From the NCBI RefSeq assembly GCF_947072475.1, contig NZ_CAMTIA010000001.1:1-64000 (forward strand): a stretch of 64,000 bases of DNA, written 5' to 3'. Origin of the DNA: an uncultured Deefgea sp. Lineage in GTDB: Bacteria > Pseudomonadota > Gammaproteobacteria > Burkholderiales > Chitinibacteraceae. The notes below the pieces were generated by a model that saw nothing but the letters and a program-made list of their open reading frames with translations, searched no databases and was not told the DNA's origin. Below are positions 59,364 to 64,000 of this stretch, in pieces; the first letter of the stretch is position 1, and the number at the start of each line of letters is the position of its first letter. The translations under genes were made by a program, and so were the position numbers.

Positions 59364-61882
59364 AGTGGTCGATGAATTGGATGTTATTTCGCCGCAGTTT
59401 AGCCGCCGGTGAGTTTCGAACTTTGCTGTTGGCGCTGACGATTGCGATTGCTGCTTTAAGCAGTGTGGGGTCGATTACTGAGCGGGTGCAGCATTTATTG
59501 CTAGGGCAAGCAAACGAGACTTTAGGCGCTGATTTGGTATTGCGCTCAGATCATGAGATTGCCGCGCCGCTGAGCAATGCCGCGCAAGTTCAGGGTTTGC
59601 GCGTGGCCAAGACCGCCACATTTCCTTCTATGGTCGGCGTTCATCCGCAGGCTAGCGCGCCGGTCGCTGGCGAGATGCCCGCTGCCGCATCGTCAATCTC
59701 AGCCGAAACCGAGCCGGCAGCGCTGACTTTGGCCTCGGTCAAGGCGGTGAGCGGCTTATATCCTTTGCGTGGCGATTTGCGTTTACAAGATGGCTCGCGC
59801 ATCAGTGCGCCGCAGGCAGGGCAGGCGCTGATTGATCAACGCTTGCAATCTATGCTGGGTATTGAAGTCGGTGCCATATTGGATGTAGGTTTGCTGCAAT
59901 TACGGGTGGTGGGTATCTTAGGGCAAGAGCCGGATGCGGCGTTTGATTTCTCGAGTTTACAGCCGCGCTTGATGATGAATGACGCCGATTTAGCCGCCAG
60001 TGGTTTATTGGGTTTTGGTAGTCGGGTGAAATACCGATTAATGCTGGCTGGCGATGCCTTGGCGTTGGCGGAGTGGCGTTTGCAAGCCACGCCCCAATTA
60101 GAGCGCGGGCAAAAGCTAGAAAGCGTTAGCGACGCCAGACCCGAGCTGAAAGACGCCTTAGATCGAGCCAGCCGATTTTTAAAATTAGCCGCCTTATTGG
60201 CCGCTTGTTTGGCGGCGGTGGCGATGATTTTGGCGGCACGCCGCTTTGCACTACGCCATTACGATATGGTGGCGTTGCTGCGCACCTTTGGCGCAACGCG
60301 CCGCCAAGTGCAGCAGATTTTATTGGCGCAATTGGCTTTAGTGGCGGCGATGGCGGCGCTACTGGGTGGCGTTCTGGGCTGGTTGGCGCAAAGCGCTTTA
60401 GTGGCCTTATTAAAATCAAGTTTGCCCGCGTCTTTGCCAGCGGGCAGTAGCATCCCGTGGCTATTGGCGAGTGTGTTGGGCGTGGTGTTATTGATCGGTT
60501 GCGCAGGGCCGATGTTAATGGCGCTGGCACAAACGCCACCACTGCGCGTATTGCGGCGCGAGATTGAGCCCAGTACCCGTGTCGGTGTGCAATGGTTGGT
60601 GACGGCGGTATTGATGCTGGGCTTACTGTATTGGATTGCCAATGACATTCAACTGGCGTTAATGGTCGGGACTGGCGTGGTGCTGGCACTGGCTTTAGCA
60701 GGTGGTTTAGGCTTGTTATTGCTGCGCGGTTTGCAGCGGATATTGCCGGGGGCAACGGTGAAAATTGCTTTGCGCCAATTGCAGCGCCAGCGTGTGTTGG
60801 TGGCCGCCCAATTGGGGGCATTATCGTTGGGCTTGATGGGCATTGCGCTGTTAACCGTGGTGCAAAGTGATTTATTAAGCGCGTGGCAGCGGCAAATTCC
60901 AGCGCATGCGCCGAATCATTTTGCGATCAATATTCAGCCGGAACAAGCAAGTGCGGTGGCCCAGCAATTTAGCCAACAAGGTTTAGCTGCGCCGACTTTA
61001 TTGCCGATGATCCGTGGGCGTTGGCTGGCGCTCAATCAGCAGCCGGTAGAGCCTGAGCGCTATGGCGAAGCGCGCGCGCAGCGTTTGGCTGAGCGTGAAT
61101 TTAACCTGAGCGTGGCACCAAGTGCAGTCAGCGAACAAGGCAAAATTGTGGCCGGTCAGCCTTTACAAGCCAATATTCCGGCGTGGTCGGTGGAGGAGGG
61201 CTTGGCAAAAACCTTGGGTATTGCCGTTGGGGACACGCTCACCTTTGATGTCGGCGGCATACCCATCAGTGCACCTGTGGCTAATTTACGTCAGGTGGCT
61301 TGGGAATCGTTCCAAGTGAATTTTTTTGTCATGGGCAGTGCCAGCTTATTGCAAGCGCAGACCGGTAGTTGGATTAGCAGTTTTTATTTGCCACCTAATC
61401 AAACGCAATGGATCGCCAGCTGGGTGCGGGCCATGCCCAATATCACCGTGATTGATGTCGGGCAGGTACTCAATGAAGTGCAAAGAGTCATTACTTTAGC
61501 TAGCTCGGTGCTGCGTTTAGTGTTGATTTTATGCGTGCTGGCGGGCTTAACCGTGTTGATTGCCGCTTTGGATACCACTGAGAGTGAACGACGACGTGAG
61601 GCGGCGATTATGCGTGCTTTAGGCGCAACGTCAAAGCGGCTGGCAGCCGTGTGGTGGGTAGAAAGTCTCTTGCTCGGCGCAGTGGCCGGTTTGATTGCGG
61701 GGGTGTGTGCTAGTGTCTTAGGTTGGTGTTTGGCCACGCAACTACTGAATATCCCGATGGCGCTTAATCTTTTATTGCCGTTATATACCATACTGCTGGG
61801 CATGTTTTTGGCGGCATTAACGGTGTGGCGACGCTTGCGCGTTTTTGCACAAACCACCCCGATGGTGTTGCTTAAAGATTAA
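59360..61882 (+). CDS. FtsX-like ABC transporter permease, YbbP-like
   Basis: 840 aa with two FtsX modules; ATGA overlap with the ATPase gene. Confidence 0.92.
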   Translation: MKWSMNWMLFRRSLAAGEFRTLLLALTIAIAALSSVGSITERVQHLLLGQANETLGADLVLRSDHEIAAPLSNAAQVQGLRVAKTATFPSMVGVHPQASAPVAGEMPAAASSISAETEPAALTLASVKAVSGLYPLRGDLRLQDGSRISAPQAGQALIDQRLQSMLGIEVGAILDVGLLQLRVVGILGQEPDAAFDFSSLQPRLMMNDADLAASGLLGFGSRVKYRLMLAGDALALAEWRLQATPQLERGQKLESVSDARPELKDALDRASRFLKLAALLAACLAAVAMILAARRFALRHYDMVALLRTFGATRRQVQQILLAQLALVAAMAALLGGVLGWLAQSALVALLKSSLPASLPAGSSIPWLLASVLGVVLLIGCAGPMLMALAQTPPLRVLRREIEPSTRVGVQWLVTAVLMLGLLYWIANDIQLALMVGTGVVLALALAGGLGLLLLRGLQRILPGATVKIALRQLQRQRVLVAAQLGALSLGLMGIALLTVVQSDLLSAWQRQIPAHAPNHFAINIQPEQASAVAQQFSQQGLAAPTLLPMIRGRWLALNQQPVEPERYGEARAQRLAEREFNLSVAPSAVSEQGKIVAGQPLQANIPAWSVEEGLAKTLGIAVGDTLTFDVGGIPISAPVANLRQVAWESFQVNFFVMGSASLLQAQTGSWISSFYLPPNQTQWIASWVRAMPNITVIDVGQVLNEVQRVITLASSVLRLVLILCVLAGLTVLIAALDTTESERRREAAIMRALGATSKRLAAVWWVESLLLGAVAGLIAGVCASVLGWCLATQLLNIPMALNLLLPLYTILLGMFLAALTVWRRLRVFAQTTPMVLLKD

Positions 61883-61970
61883 ACCGCTGCATTGTTTGCG
61901 CCAAAGCAAAACCGTGTAAGTTTGTCTGGTGCATGCTGTGATGAAATAGGGTATTGAATGAGGTGGGGCA

Positions 61971-62885
61971 ATGCTGATTTTGGATCAAGGACCCGTGGTT
62001 CGGCTGTGCCAAACTTATCTGGGTGGCACACCGCATCAGGTTGAAAAAGTCACCGGCTTTTATGCCGATGTGTATATGGTGACCGTAGGATCGGTACGAG
62101 CCGTGCTGAAATATTATCGCCTGCCGGGGCAGGCGCAGCTAGAGGCGGCAGGTTTGGACTTTTTGCGGCAGTATAGCCATGGCATCAAGATCCCAGAAGT
62201 GATTGCGCTGCATACCCCGGGTGACATCGGTGAAGCACTGATTATGACCTATGTCGCTGGGATTCCCGCCAGTCATGCGCTGGAATCGCCGGTGATGATC
62301 GATCGCTTTGCCGATGAATGTACTGATTTATTGCTGAGCTGGCATTCTGTTACCCGGCCCAGCGGTTTTAGCGGTTTGGATGGCTGCCAATACGCTGATT
62401 TTGCCAGCAGCTATCGAGTCTTTTTGCAGCAGCGTGTGCAATGGCTAAAAAGCAATTGGGCAACTCAGCATCTGGGCGTGCATTTGCGTGAAAGGCTGAT
62501 TATGTTGGCTGAGCAATTTGACGCGCTGCCTGTGTCGATCGCCGGTTTGCCCACATTGATTCACGATGATTGCCATGCGGCCAATTTTTTAGTGGATCCG
62601 GATACTCAGCGTTTATGTGGCGTGATCGATCCATGTCATGCGCGATTTGCGCATAAGGATTTGGATTTATTTCACTTGCAGGATGTGCGGCCGGACTTTA
62701 ATTTATTGCCAACCTATCTGGCCAAATCGCCACAAGACGCGGGCTTACGCACCCGATTGGCGTATTTCAGTTTGTTCGACGACATCAAGCACGCCGCCGC
62801 AACGCATTGGGAAGATGAAGAATGGCTGTGGCGCAAAGTCGATAAGCTCGACGTTTTGATGACACAACTGCCGCTGGTGGCTTGA
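61971..62885 (+). CDS. Aminoglycoside phosphotransferase/fructosamine kinase-fold protein
   Basis: LIHDDCHAANFLVDPDTQRLCGVIDPCHARFAHKDLDLFHL kinase-like motifs. Confidence 0.8.
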   Translation: MLILDQGPVVRLCQTYLGGTPHQVEKVTGFYADVYMVTVGSVRAVLKYYRLPGQAQLEAAGLDFLRQYSHGIKIPEVIALHTPGDIGEALIMTYVAGIPASHALESPVMIDRFADECTDLLLSWHSVTRPSGFSGLDGCQYADFASSYRVFLQQRVQWLKSNWATQHLGVHLRERLIMLAEQFDALPVSIAGLPTLIHDDCHAANFLVDPDTQRLCGVIDPCHARFAHKDLDLFHLQDVRPDFNLLPTYLAKSPQDAGLRTRLAYFSLFDDIKHAAATHWEDEEWLWRKVDKLDVLMTQLPLVA

Positions 62886-62901
62886 GCGTGTAGATTGAAA
62901 T

Positions 62902-62936
62902 AAAAAAAGCCGGTTCGTGATGAACCGGCTTTTTTA
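62902..62936. terminator. Bidirectional terminator
   Basis: AAAAAAAGCCGGTTCGTGATGAACCGGCTTTTTTA. Confidence 0.85.
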
Positions 62937-62965
62937 TGCCCATTTTAAATCGCAATGATTGCAAT

Positions 62966-63439
62966 CTAATCGTCATCCTCTTCATTTAAACGCACGAGTA
63001 ACACCGGAATCGTGGTGCGGTGTAATAAGCTTTCGGCCATGCTGCCAAAGATTAAATTCATAAACCCAGAGTAGCCGTGCGTGCCCATTACAATCAAATC
63101 GGCATGAACCAGCGCAGCTGCTTTCAGTAGCGCATCAGCGGCATGGCCGCCGCGTTGCTCGATCAAGCGGTTGCTACATGCAACACCTTGGTTTTGCGCT
63201 TGCTGGCAAAAGCGATCAAGCATGGCTTGAATTTCGCCTTCAACGCGATCGCGTTGCGCGTCATAGCTCGGTAGATCCAGGCCGGGCATTACGCTACTGG
63301 CAATGGTGGCACGCGAAATATCGCTCACATGCAGCAAAATCAGCTGGCTTTTTGCCAGTTGGGCTAGGGCTAAAGCATGTTCAAATGCGGCGGCAGCCGT
63401 GTCGCTGTTATCGATGGGTACCACAATTTTTTGATACAT
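62966..63439 (-). CDS. Universal stress protein, UspA family
   Basis: MYQKIVVPIDNSDTAAAAFEHALALA; VMGTHGYSGFMNLIFGSMAESLLHRTTIPVLLVR. Confidence 0.94.
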   Translation of the reverse strand: MYQKIVVPIDNSDTAAAAFEHALALAQLAKSQLILLHVSDISRATIASSVMPGLDLPSYDAQRDRVEGEIQAMLDRFCQQAQNQGVACSNRLIEQRGGHAADALLKAAALVHADLIVMGTHGYSGFMNLIFGSMAESLLHRTTIPVLLVRLNEEDDD

Positions 63440-63701
63440 ATCGCGCTCCAAAAGTGACTAAATAGGCGAGGAACATCGTTTTGATCGTCGCTCGTCTAAG
63501 CTGCCAACGAGTCAATCAAACCCATTGGCAGGGGGGCTTTTTGATGTGATTCATTGTACAGAAAATGTCCATTTCAGGGGCAAACTGAGCGTGGTTTGCG
63601 GCGACGGTGTCGCACCGATAGCAGACGATGCCGCATTACTACGCCTTGATTCGCCGCGAAAAGCGCGTAAGCAGCGGCGACAAACCCAGCGCCAACAGAG
63701 C

Positions 63702-64000
63702 TTAGGGATAGGGGGCGTTTAAAACCGTCAAAAATGCATCGCCGTATTTATCCAGTTTGCGATCGCCAACGCCCGAAATGCGCGATAGCTCGTAATGATC
63801 GCGTGGGTGCAGTCGAATCATTTCTTTGAGCGTCGCGTCGCCAAATACCACATACGCCGGCACGTCTTGCTCGTCGGCGAGCTGTTTTCTGAGTCGGCGT
63901 AATGCTTGCCAGAGCGCCAATTCTTGCGGGTTGGCAAAATCGCTGTCTTTGTCGGTGTAATTAAATTTCTCGGTGCGCGCGCGTAAATACAGCGGTGTTT
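63702..64000 (-). CDS. recQ: RecQ-type DNA helicase, C-terminal HRDC part (runs off the right edge)
   Basis: ALWQALRRLRKQLADEQDVPAYVVFGDATLKEMIRLHPRDHYELSRISGVGDRKLDKYGDAFL; frame open to the window end. Confidence 0.85.
   Translation of the reverse strand, partial: TPLYLRARTEKFNYTDKDSDFANPQELALWQALRRLRKQLADEQDVPAYVVFGDATLKEMIRLHPRDHYELSRISGVGDRKLDKYGDAFLTVLNAPYP

Noticed and set aside
60126-60821. 231-aa minus-strand ORF opposite the ybbP-like gene
   Set aside because: Pro/Ala/Arg-rich composition typical of an antisense frame in GC-rich coding DNA.

Overview
The window reads as a chromosomal segment of a betaproteobacterium, probably Neisseriales/Chromobacteriaceae-like (inferred from gene content, not searched). 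About 2.9-29.5 kb is a large motility/chemotaxis region. The minus strand carries EAL-HDOD, cheA, cheZ, cheY and two tandem cheV genes. The plus strand carries a FleS-like kinase, a STAS/PP2C partner-switch pair, cheY-cheA-cheW-MCP-cheR-cheD-cheB, a FleR-like regulator and fliEFGHIJ. The rest is mostly housekeeping: pyk, relA, rsgA, orn, hslO, selD/mnmH, pepN, sulfite reductase, phoX, the rsmI/lppC/yraN/diaA/BON cluster, the tesA/ybbA/ybbP cluster, uspA and a truncated recQ at the right edge. Two tRNAs (Arg-CCU, Leu-CAA) and about a dozen hairpin terminators are visible. The items most worth a second look are: (1) a stand-alone HslV/proteasome-beta-like Ntn hydrolase (BPH-type) next to hslO; (2) a chemotaxis-locus pseudogene with three in-frame stops, all one C-to-T step from Gln codons, plus one frameshift; (3) a four-unit Pho box upstream of phoX; (4) a GNAT acetyltransferase remnant; (5) several fold-back intergenic repeats; (6) a sigma-28-type promoter upstream of the cheV pair; (7) fleS and fleR separated by a chemotaxis block. 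I found no CRISPR array, prophage, transposase or clear defence system, and nothing I can defend as a wholly new multi-gene system.
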